Assembly (NCBI GenBank): GCA_947170725.1
Contig: CAMVUM010000015.1
Coordinates: 1-64,000, forward strand
Source of the DNA: an uncultured Prevotella sp.
GTDB taxonomy: Bacteria > Bacteroidota > Bacteroidia > Bacteroidales > Bacteroidaceae
Reading direction: 5' to 3'
DNA length: 64,000 nt
Made by a program: the position numbers and the translations under genes. How positions within the stretch are numbered: position 1 is the first letter of the stretch; each line of letters begins with the position of its first letter. Shown one piece after another: positions 44,571 through 53,475 of this stretch. Below the pieces are notes generated by a model that worked only from the letters and a program-made list of their open reading frames with translations, did no database searches and was not told where the DNA came from.

Positions 44571-44699
44571 AACTTTATGATTTGCTTTAAACATTAAACT
44601 TGTAACTTCAAACCTTATGTCTTGCTTCGGGGCCGGTTCCTTCCGGCCTTCTGTGCGCAGTCATAAAGTTCAAGGTTACAAGTTTAAAGCAATAAGTTA
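44571..44699. repeat. Imperfect inverted repeat with a GC-rich apex
   Basis: AT-rich arms (TTGCTTTAAA, AAACTTGTAAC near 44582-44613 and their complements near 44671-44692) enclose a small GGCCGG/CCGGCC hairpin near 44631-44647. It lies directly after the AICAR transformylase stop and may terminate that gene. Similar AT-rich words occur near 23265 and 23405. Confidence 0.45.
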
Positions 44700-45881
44700 T
44701 CAGTGGTGGAACAGGCGTACGCCGGTGAATGCCATGGCGATGCCGTATTTGTCGCACGTCTCAATCACATTGTCGTCACGCACCGAGCCACCGGCCTGTG
44801 CGATATAGCATACGCCGCTCTTGTGGGCGCGCTCTATATTGTCGCCGAAGGGGAAGAAAGCGTCGCTGCCGAGAGCAACATCCGTGTTCTTGGCAATCCA
44901 TTCCTGCTTCTCTTCCATCGTCAGCACCTCGGGACGCTCTTTGAACAGACGCTGCCACGTGCCGTCGCGCAGAACGTCGTCGTGCTCCTCGCTGATATAT
45001 ACGTCAATCGTGTTGTCACGGTCGGCGCGGCGGATGCCGTCAACGAATGGCAGATTCATCACCTTCGGATGCTGGCGCAACCACCAGATGTCAGCCTTCG
45101 AACCGGCAAGACGGGTGCAGTGGATGCGGCTCTGCTGGCCTGCGCCGATACCGATGGCCTGACCGTCCTTTGCATAGCAGACAGAGTTGCTCTGAGTATA
45201 TTTCAGGGTGATGAGGGCGATGAGAAGGTCGCGGCGTGCCTCGGGAGTGAAATCCTTGGCCTGGGTTGGAATGTTCTCAAACAGTGAGGAGTCACTCAGG
45301 TCGATTTCGTTGCGGCCCTGTTCGAATGTTACGCCAAATACCTGCTTGCGCTCAACCGGCTCCGGAACGTAGTCAGGGTCAATCTTGATGACATTGTATG
45401 TCCCCTTGCGCTTGTCTTTCAGTATTTCGATCGCCTCGGGAGTATAGTCGGGAGCAATGACACCGTCGCTGACCTCACGCTTGATGAGGGTGGCCGTAGC
45501 TGCGTCGCACGTGTCGCTCAGAGCAACGAAATCGCCGTATGAGCTCATGCGGTCGGCGCCGCGGGCACGGGCGTATGCACAGGCAATCGGCGAAAGCTCC
45601 ATCTTGATGTCGTCCACGAAATAAATCTTCTTCAGCGTGTCGCTCAACGGCAGACCTACGGCAGCACCGGCAGGTGAAACGTGCTTGAACGATGCCGCAG
45701 CGGCAATCCCTGTGGCTGCCTTGAGCTCGCGGACGAGCTGCCAGCTGTTGAGCGCGTCAAGGAGATTGATGTAGCCCGGGCGGCCGTTGATTACTTCGAT
45801 GGGGAGTTCGCCTTCGGTCATGAATATGCGTGAAGGCTTCTGGTTCGGATTGCATCCGTACTTCAGTGTTAATTCTTTCAT
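44700..45881 (-). CDS. purH: AICAR transformylase (stand-alone C-terminal half of PurH)
   Basis: This enzyme formylates AICAR with 10-formyl-THF. The 393 residues cover the AICARFT part only: LKYGCNPNQKPSRIF, AAASFKHVSPAGAAVG, GIGAGQQSRIHCTRLAGSKAD, LGSDAFFPFGDNIERA, AQAGGSVRDD and the C-terminal RLFHH. Nothing resembles the cyclohydrolase domain, which is a separate gene at 21304. The protein starts cleanly at the domain edge, so this is a stable split rather than a broken gene. A full promoter lies upstream. Confidence 0.93.
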   Translation of the reverse strand: MKELTLKYGCNPNQKPSRIFMTEGELPIEVINGRPGYINLLDALNSWQLVRELKAATGIAAAASFKHVSPAGAAVGLPLSDTLKKIYFVDDIKMELSPIACAYARARGADRMSSYGDFVALSDTCDAATATLIKREVSDGVIAPDYTPEAIEILKDKRKGTYNVIKIDPDYVPEPVERKQVFGVTFEQGRNEIDLSDSSLFENIPTQAKDFTPEARRDLLIALITLKYTQSNSVCYAKDGQAIGIGAGQQSRIHCTRLAGSKADIWWLRQHPKVMNLPFVDGIRRADRDNTIDVYISEEHDDVLRDGTWQRLFKERPEVLTMEEKQEWIAKNTDVALGSDAFFPFGDNIERAHKSGVCYIAQAGGSVRDDNVIETCDKYGIAMAFTGVRLFHH

Positions 45882-45919
45882 AAGTCTGTCAAACTGGAAA
45901 ACCTGTTAATTCTCTGCTG

Positions 45920-45950
45920 CAAAGTTAATGATTTCCCACGATATACGCAA
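45920..45950 (-). promoter_or_regulatory. Promoter of the AICAR transformylase gene
   Basis: On the minus strand TTG (45948-45950) and TAACTTTG (45920-45927) are 20 bases apart. The expected start is near 45913, about 32 bases before the ATG. Confidence 0.75.
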
Positions 45951-46204
45951 ATGAATGTTGAATGTTGAGTGGCGAATGATTGGATGTAGGCCGAACGCCG
46001 GTTCGAAGAACTTAATATCCGTAATGTTTTTTCTCGGTTTAACGCCAAAATTCAGGTCCACTTTCCAAAATATTTCTGCCGTGCTCCAAAATATTCAAAT
46101 CTCGCGAAGGATATTTTGTCGCTATTTTTCGGCGTGAAAACCGCTGTTTTTGCAACGCTCTGTCACACAGTCATTTACAGTCAAGCCATCCCTCCTCTTC
46201 TTTC

Positions 46205-46510
46205 AAATAGTGGGGTGGGGCCTCGCCGTGGGGCTTTCCTTGCTCTGTCGCGGGGCTGTTATTGCATTGCAACGGGGCAGCCGTTGCAACTCAACGGGCA
46301 CGCCGTTGTAACCCCGCGGAACCCTTATTGCTCCACAAATCCCGCTTTTTCCCCCTTTTTTGACCATCAAAAACTCACGGAATTTTTCAAAAACGAGGAG
46401 CCGCGGGGCCCTTACGGCATTCAAAATCATTTTTTTGGGGAAGTCGGCAGTGGCTTTTGAAGAGTCAAAGGAGGTGCCGCGGCCCCCGTAAGGCCCTCCC
46501 GGCGCCCGCC
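46205..46510 (+). repeat. Dispersed palindromic element, copy C (decayed)
   Basis: The core at about 46226-46331 keeps the order of the other copies: GCCGTGGGGCTTTCC at the left, GCAACGGGGCAGCCGTTGC (46267-46285) in the middle and CCCCGCGGAACCCTTATTGC at the right, each with several changes. Two further arms, GGGGCCCTTACGG (near 46405) and CCCCCGTAAGGCCC (near 46483), form another inverted pair. It lies between the AICAR transformylase promoter and the CRISPR array. The rest of 45951-46747 shows no gene. Confidence 0.6.
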
Positions 46511-46747
46511 GAATCTCCAGAACAATACTTTTCTTATACGGAGTTTTGTAAAATAATCTACGGCGGTATCCTTTCTCCATATTTACCGAGCAAGCTTCAT
46601 TTGTTTCCCGCCATTTGATGTAGTAGATAGAGTTTATATTTAGATTATAGATATGTTAAACTATGTAATTGGTGACGCAAGTAATGTGAAAAACTTGTAT
46701 CTTTACAGTCAAATTGTTCTTTGGCATATTTATTTTGTAATTGTTTG

Positions 46748-47102
46748 GTTGTGAATAGCTTGAGAAGTTTCTGCTTCGCAGTATGAACAACAGTTATCAA
46801 CGGAGTAAGCACCTGCACCGAAGCGTTGTGAATTGCTTGAAAAGTTTCTGCTTCGCAGTATAAACAACAGTATGCCTTAGGGGATTTAGAAAAATGAGCA
46901 TGTTGTGAATTGCTTGAAAAGTTTCTGCTTCGCAGTATAAACAACAGTATTATCTATCTATAAAAACAGCATACTATTGTTGTGAATTGCTTGAAAAGTT
47001 TCTGCTTCGCAGTATAAACAACAGTCATATACAGTAAAGTAACAAACAAAATATTGTTGTGAATTGCTTGAAAAGTTTCTGCTTCGCAGTATAAACAACA
47101 GT
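46748..47102 (+). CRISPR. Type II-C CRISPR array: 5 repeats of 47 bp, 4 spacers of 30 bp
   Basis: Repeats start at 46748, 46825, 46902, 46979 and 47056. The repeat begins GTTGTGAATTGCTTG and ends AAACAACAGT. The four right-hand repeats are identical; the first differs at three positions, marking the oldest end, so new spacers enter next to cas2. Spacers lie at 46795-46824, 46872-46901, 46949-46978 and 47026-47055. The left part of the repeat is complementary to the anti-repeat at 53098-53122, so crRNAs should be read on the plus strand, opposite to the cas genes. Confidence 0.97.
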
Positions 47103-47266
47103 ATGATTTTAGGAAGTAGCTGATTATTAGATATATGCGAAACAAATTAGAAAATGAAAAGAACTGCGATAATGGCAGAATCCCGTCCTTTAGTGGCGGG
47201 ATTTTTGTTTTTATATGTTCCAATTATATATACTCCTTGCCTTTATAGATTGTTATGTTTGTATTT

Positions 47267-48552
<1,286 letters not shown>

Positions 48553-48567
48553 AATCCGGTCGTTTTT

Positions 48568-49335
48568 TCAGTATCCTAATTTAACGATTTGTCCCAGTCG
48601 GTCCACTTTGATAGGGATGCACTTTTCCTTTATGTTTTCTCCTGTCAATGCTATCTCAATCTTGTTCATTACATTGAACTCATATTTGCTGACGATAGGC
48701 TTAGCTATGCTATTTCCAATGAAGAAGCACCGATTATCACTGCAACTCACCATCTTGTATATCCTGCTCTTGTCAATGGTCCCGACGGAGATCGTTTCTC
48801 CTTCTTTGGGCAGATAGACCAAGTCACCGGGAGACAACACGAACGTAGGGATGACACCGTCCTCGTCGGCTACGGGCAGTCCCGCCTTCATGCGGTCTAT
48901 GACGACCTTGAGCGGTATGGACGAATAGCTGCGTTTGCCGTCCTCTTCCTCATAGACAGCAAAGAACAGGTTTGTGTCCTTGGCCGCTCCAACAAACTTC
49001 TTTGGCTTGTTGCCGCTCTTGCCGATGGGAAACTTGTTGGCTTTCTTATACACGCGCACTTTGAGAATGGGCTGATGCCACTTCCCGTTGTTGAGAGTGC
49101 GGATGTTTCTGTTCATCTCTTCGATGCCTTCGGGAGAGAAGGCGATGTCCGGATTGCCGCTGTTGTTTTCAAGATGGCGCAGAAGTATATTTTGGATGCC
49201 GGTGTCGGTAATCTCATTGATGATCTTCTTGCGGTTGAAGGATGGATCAATGGGTTTGCGGGTCGCGAAACATCTGTCATCGGTTTCTGCAGTGAAATAA
49301 TAGACCCGTATCTTGTTCAGATTATGTCTGCCCAT
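48568..49335 (-). CDS. cas9: C-terminal (PAM-interacting) fragment of Cas9, out of frame with the main part
   Basis: The 255-residue frame aligns by memory with the C-terminus of large Bacteroidota type II-C Cas9 proteins: NLNKIRVYYFTAETD, SITDTGIQ-type INEITDTGIQNILLRHL, FSPEGIEEMNRN, NNGKWHQPILKVRVY, GAAKDTNLFFAVY, LSPGDLVYLP, RIYKMVS and CIPIKVDRLG. It overlaps the end of the main cas9 frame by 19 bases, shifted by one base. The ATG at 49335 is inside the overlap and may be accidental or may allow separate translation. Alone it has no nuclease motif. Confidence 0.9.
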   Translation of the reverse strand: MGRHNLNKIRVYYFTAETDDRCFATRKPIDPSFNRKKIINEITDTGIQNILLRHLENNSGNPDIAFSPEGIEEMNRNIRTLNNGKWHQPILKVRVYKKANKFPIGKSGNKPKKFVGAAKDTNLFFAVYEEEDGKRSYSSIPLKVVIDRMKAGLPVADEDGVIPTFVLSPGDLVYLPKEGETISVGTIDKSRIYKMVSCSDNRCFFIGNSIAKPIVSKYEFNVMNKIEIALTGENIKEKCIPIKVDRLGQIVKLGY

Positions 49336-52300
49336 GTTTCGGCGTTGTCATCAAAGTAGGCCTTTATTTTCTTCAGGTCGTAGCCCGATTCGAGCATTGT
49401 CTTAATTTTCTTTTTTAAATCACGGTCGACAATGTCGTTCGGTCGTGTTACCGCTTCCTTTAGTTTCACATCTTCTGTCAGACGCAGATTAACCTTGCCG
49501 AACACGGTCTCTTTGTGCAGTGGTTTGCGTATGGCCCAGTTGTCGCCCTTCGTCTGCTGTTCGAACACACGCCTGTTGTTCTTGAGTTTCTGTATCTTGT
49601 TTGTGGCTTTGCTTATCACCCGCAGGTTCTGTTTGAAGCTGACAATAATCTGCTTGAGGGCATTGCTTGCATCGGCAGGGAATGTGTCCCATGGCATGTT
49701 CAGAATCCATCGGTAGTTGCCGTTGGTGTCGGTCGGCTGTTTGTGGCAGACCGCACGTTGCAGGTCATGACGTGTGGTCTTGGCGTCATGCTTGGCGGAT
49801 TCGTTGTTCAGGTAGTTGACAATGCTTCTTGTGGCACAGGCAATCACGATGGCATCCATAGCGTGGTGGCGGTGGTCAATGCGCTTCTTGCTGAAACCTC
49901 GTTGCTGTTCGATTGGCATGGCGGGGATGACATGTCCGGATGTGTTTACAGTCGTGTACAGTTGTTGTCCGCACATTTGGTTGAGTCTTTCGAAGCGAGG
50001 CAATACGATTCTGTTCCACACGTCGTTGACGCCCCAGTCCTTTTTCAGTCGGTCGGTGATACCTCCGGTACAGACAATGACATTTTTAGATGTGGCCTCT
50101 TCTTCTCCCTTCTCTCTGACAATCTTTGACATCAGACCTTTCACGAGCTTGCTAATATAGCGGCTGTCGTTGAGCTGACGGTCGATGAATCCGTCGGGAA
50201 TGTCATCCATCATCAGCTTTTTCAACTTTTGCGGATTTGCCGAGTAGGTGTTTTTCACGAGCTGTTCATATTCTTTGGGTTCGAGTATGGTTGCTGTCCT
50301 GCCGCGCGAGAGAGGAACTTTTTCGCCATGGTGGCGCATGATGAATTCGTATCCGAGCTGATTGTCCTTCAGCTTGTTGACCTCCGATTCGCAGATTACC
50401 TTGTTGGTGAGGGAATTGTCGAAATAGCGGGATTGAGGTATGACGTGCTCTATCTCATAATCCGTAGTGAACAGACGGGAGATGGGGATTGTCAGACCTG
50501 TGTATGGAGAACGGTATTTCTGGTCGAGCCACAGTCTATAGCGCATTACGTCGGAGTGGGACGGCTGTTTGCTCTTCTCGTTCAGTCTTCCGATAAGTTC
50601 TTTGATGTCAGGTGTGATGTCTTTTTCGGAGGCCAACACTCCTTCCTCATAGATGCGGAGCAATTCTTGTTGGGAAGGGGAGTGGGGATGGACGCCTTCG
50701 ATTTCCATGTCCGGACTTGCTAATTCCTGAAGCAGATATTTGATTCTGATATTTGTGTTTTCGTTTTCGATCATGTTTTGGGCCATTTGTGCGCGTTTTG
50801 CAGCAGGCGACTTCATCTCACGACCCAATTCGATATGTATTTCGTCAATGTGTCCTTCGTTCTTCCAAATATCCCTGACAGTGCGCAATGTCTCCGTGAC
50901 AACCTGTTCAACAATAGGGTTGTTCAATGAGTGCTGACGGAATTTTCGCAGATATTCGTCAATGTCCTCAGGGCGTTCCCATCGCTCGCTGTCCGACGCC
51001 TCACTGTGGCGGTTGTACACGACATAGCAGGCAAGCCATAGCGGCAAGCCTTTGAAGTGTGGTATGTCATTGAGATTGATTGCTTTTTCTCTGACTGTGT
51101 TCTTGATGTTCTCGTCTGCCTCTCCGTCTATTATGCGCTCTATTCTTTCTCTTGTCTTTGTATCGATAGAGTCTTCGCTCCAGTATTTGCCTCTGCGCAT
51201 GAGTGGCAGGAGTTTGTTGATGGCCTTCAGCGAATAGGCGCCATACTCATTTCTAAACGGTGGCGTCTTGATGAAATGTTCGGTGAAAGTGGTCTCGTCC
51301 AGCGTGTTTTTGCGTGCAAATGTCGCAAGAGCTGTTCTTAGTTCCTGTTTGTCGGAGACAGAATAAAGTATGTGCCACAACGCCTCTTCTGTTTCTGACG
51401 TTAAAAACGAGGCACTGATGCCGGCTTTCTTCAGTCGCGACATGATTAACTCACGGGTTTCGTTGCATGGATATTCCTTGTCCTCTACGTAATTCCATCT
51501 GTACAGATGTTTGCCGTTTTGTTTTTTGAGTTTGAAGAACGAAGAGAGGAGGGAGTCTTGCTTGATAGTCTTCTTGTTGTTGAGAAACTCAAACAAGCTT
51601 TCATAGTCTGTCTCGTCCTTCAAGAAAGAGTCTGTTATGTCGACATCCAATTTCATTTTTCCATCAACAATCTTGTTGCGCTCGTAGATGCGCAGATTGC
51701 TGATAAACTGCCACAGCCTGAACTCTTGATATTTCGGATGGGATTTCGAGACACACTTTATGCCGATGTGCTTTGTTTCTCCGGTCTCTGGATTTTTGTA
51801 GGCCCTGGTCTCGTATTGACAGTCGGCAATCAACGACTTCTTGCTCTTCAACGGACGTTGGTAAAACAAGATGTCTTCGGCAAGCAGATAGGTGAAATCT
51901 CTATGGGCTATGTTGTTGCGGTAGGCTTCATTGCTTGGGTACAGCTCCTCTATACATTGGTCGTATAGTTCTTTGTCGTTGAGCTCGGGGATGAACTGCT
52001 TCTGTTTTTCCAGTATGGCTTTAAGCTCGCTTTTGTAGTATTTGCGTTCGATAGTGCGTACAAGACGGCCTTTAATCTTTTGTGTCGTGTCGCACAAAAG
52101 ACTGTCGTAAATATAACTGCCTACTGTTTTTCCAGAATTGTCGATGCTTGTTTCTGTCTTTTTCTTGAGCAAGCCCCAATCTTCTTCTTTTGGTTGCCGG
52201 AGCGAACGTCGTATTTGTCCGTCCTTGTCGACTTTTGGTTGTCCGTTCTTATCCAGCAATGTCGTTATGATGAAATCTTTTGTTTTGCCTTCCCAATCAA

Positions 52301-53042
52301 GGAATGTCTTGCTCGTCCTCCGGTAGACCATCCCGTTTTCAAGATGGACATCATACCATGTGTTGGCGTCCTTCTTTTCGTCTGTTGCTTCGACCCGGAT
52401 GATTTTTAGAGACTGATATTCCTCAATTTTATTTTGCGTATCTTCTTCGTCTTCCCCTCGCAATTGATAGTATCCTCGTTTCTGATTGAAATTGAGCAGT
52501 ATCCATGCCAGTTCTTCTTTTTGTATCGGAGCGGTCAGGGCTTTCTTGCGCAGATAGTATAGTGTCCAGTCGTATGGAATCTTCTTGTCTTCTTCAATGA
52601 GTTGCGGATTGTGCGCATAGAATTCGTTCAGCATCTCGTTGAAAGACTTTCTGAACAGAAATTGCATTTTGCCTTCTTTGTCTTTCCACCATGCAATTTT
52701 CGGTTCGGAATTGTCGGTGAATTTGCCGTAGCGTGTGAGTTGTGCAGCAAAATGCTCTGGCAGGAACCCCATGATGTTTAATATTCGATGAAGGCGCTCT
52801 CTGCGCAGGAGACAACGTTCCCGCAGACGTCTTGCTCCTCTATATTCCGTTCTTTTTTTTGTCTGCGATACGGAGTTGCCTTTATCAAAGTCTCCCAAAA
52901 TAGAGGCATCCATAGGTATGATTCTGCTACCGGCATTTGCTATCTCTTTTAGTTGGAGTTTGCCTTCTTCGTTTGTATCTCCGTAGATGATAGCCCATCC
53001 TATACTATTTGTGCCGATGTCGAAGCCTATAATCTTTTTCAT
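49317..53042 (-). CDS. cas9: CRISPR-associated endonuclease Cas9 (type II-C), frameshifted near the 3' end
   Basis: Cas9 is the RNA-guided DNA nuclease. The 1241-residue frame contains RuvC-I IIGFDIGTNSIGWAI (D8), the Arg-rich bridge helix (about 64-88), REC lobe, RuvC-II IHIELGRE (E738), HNH YEIEHVIPQS (H866) and RuvC-III HHAMDAIV (H1059, D1063). It ends at DDNAETWADII with TGA, whereas family members continue ~250 residues; those are encoded one frame away at 48568-49335. Joining the frames gives about 1491 residues, normal for Bacteroidota. All nuclease residues are intact but the PAM-interacting part is cut off. Confidence 0.93.
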   Translation of the reverse strand: MKKIIGFDIGTNSIGWAIIYGDTNEEGKLQLKEIANAGSRIIPMDASILGDFDKGNSVSQTKKRTEYRGARRLRERCLLRRERLHRILNIMGFLPEHFAAQLTRYGKFTDNSEPKIAWWKDKEGKMQFLFRKSFNEMLNEFYAHNPQLIEEDKKIPYDWTLYYLRKKALTAPIQKEELAWILLNFNQKRGYYQLRGEDEEDTQNKIEEYQSLKIIRVEATDEKKDANTWYDVHLENGMVYRRTSKTFLDWEGKTKDFIITTLLDKNGQPKVDKDGQIRRSLRQPKEEDWGLLKKKTETSIDNSGKTVGSYIYDSLLCDTTQKIKGRLVRTIERKYYKSELKAILEKQKQFIPELNDKELYDQCIEELYPSNEAYRNNIAHRDFTYLLAEDILFYQRPLKSKKSLIADCQYETRAYKNPETGETKHIGIKCVSKSHPKYQEFRLWQFISNLRIYERNKIVDGKMKLDVDITDSFLKDETDYESLFEFLNNKKTIKQDSLLSSFFKLKKQNGKHLYRWNYVEDKEYPCNETRELIMSRLKKAGISASFLTSETEEALWHILYSVSDKQELRTALATFARKNTLDETTFTEHFIKTPPFRNEYGAYSLKAINKLLPLMRRGKYWSEDSIDTKTRERIERIIDGEADENIKNTVREKAINLNDIPHFKGLPLWLACYVVYNRHSEASDSERWERPEDIDEYLRKFRQHSLNNPIVEQVVTETLRTVRDIWKNEGHIDEIHIELGREMKSPAAKRAQMAQNMIENENTNIRIKYLLQELASPDMEIEGVHPHSPSQQELLRIYEEGVLASEKDITPDIKELIGRLNEKSKQPSHSDVMRYRLWLDQKYRSPYTGLTIPISRLFTTDYEIEHVIPQSRYFDNSLTNKVICESEVNKLKDNQLGYEFIMRHHGEKVPLSRGRTATILEPKEYEQLVKNTYSANPQKLKKLMMDDIPDGFIDRQLNDSRYISKLVKGLMSKIVREKGEEEATSKNVIVCTGGITDRLKKDWGVNDVWNRIVLPRFERLNQMCGQQLYTTVNTSGHVIPAMPIEQQRGFSKKRIDHRHHAMDAIVIACATRSIVNYLNNESAKHDAKTTRHDLQRAVCHKQPTDTNGNYRWILNMPWDTFPADASNALKQIIVSFKQNLRVISKATNKIQKLKNNRRVFEQQTKGDNWAIRKPLHKETVFGKVNLRLTEDVKLKEAVTRPNDIVDRDLKKKIKTMLESGYDLKKIKAYFDDNAETWADII

Positions 53043-53076
53043 ATTTTGTTAATAGTTTATTATTATTTAGGTTATT

Positions 53077-53098
53077 GGAATTTAATTCCGTATCTTTG
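53077..53098 (+). promoter_or_regulatory. tracrRNA promoter with an overlapping palindrome
   Basis: TATCTTTG at 53091-53098 matches the Bacteroidota -7 box. The perfect palindrome GGAATTTAATTCC at 53077-53089 lies directly upstream and could be an operator. A TTG at 53075 is only 13 bases from the -7 box, which is too close, so the -33 element is uncertain. Confidence 0.65.
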
Positions 53099-53176
53099 CA
53101 GAAACTTTCAAGCAATTCACAATAAGGATTATTCCGTTGTGATACTCAAGGTGGAGATTTAATCTTCGCCTTTTTT
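53098..53176 (+). ncRNA. tracrRNA
   Basis: The anti-repeat at 53098-53122 is the reverse complement of the first 27 bases of the CRISPR repeat with a one-base deletion. A nexus-like AATAAGGATTATTCCGTT follows at 53121-53138, close in form to the nexus of the Streptococcus pyogenes tracrRNA. A 9-bp hairpin at 53150-53170 with loop TTA and six T forms the terminator. With the -7 box at 53091 the RNA would start near 53105 and be about 70 nt. It is transcribed away from cas9. Confidence 0.9.
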
Positions 53177-53269
53177 GTTTCTGTCTTTGTTATGCAGCCC
53201 TGTTTTTATAGCATGTTGCACCTTTGTTACATGCGGCATTGTTATGCCTCCATAATTTCCAACCTTTTC

Positions 53270-53353
53270 CCTAACCTTTTTCTAACTGTTTCATAACTGT
53301 TTTCCTATCTTTTCCCAACTGTTTCCATATCTTTTCCCAACTGTTTTTTTTAT
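53270..53353 (+). repeat. Pyrimidine-rich degenerate tandem repeat
   Basis: Units of the type TATCTTTTCCCAACTGTTTC repeat two to four times, the last two almost exactly with a 22-base period (about 53302-53346). It lies between the tracrRNA and the terminator of the TPR gene. The rest of 53177-53269 shows nothing I recognise. Confidence 0.55.
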
Positions 53354-53378
53354 TGTTTTATGGCGTATGTGAAATCCG

Positions 53379-53433
53379 AAAAGGGTGTATCAAAGGCAGG
53401 AGATTGTTATCCTTGCTTTTGATACACCCTTTT
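53379..53433 (-). terminator. Terminator after the exbB-tonB-TPR operon
   Basis: Perfect 16-base arms (53379-53394 and 53418-53433, left AAAAGGGTGTATCAAA) with a further short inner pairing lie 42 bases after the TPR gene stop. The arm ends in TTTT on either strand. Confidence 0.75.
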
Positions 53434-53475
53434 AATCTTGATTGTCGCACACGGCTTCAGGCCGTGATCGATTTG

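Noticed and set aside
46645..47223. Two minus-strand open frames of 89-99 residues across the CRISPR array
   Set aside because: They are translations of the CRISPR repeats (KLLKLFT/CCLYCEAETFQAIH recurs with each repeat) and have no independent coding signal.
49317..49335. Programmed -1 ribosomal frameshift as the normal way to make full Cas9
   Set aside because: No slippery heptamer or downstream stem is visible in the overlap, and one missing base explains the shift more simply. It is kept only as a minor option.
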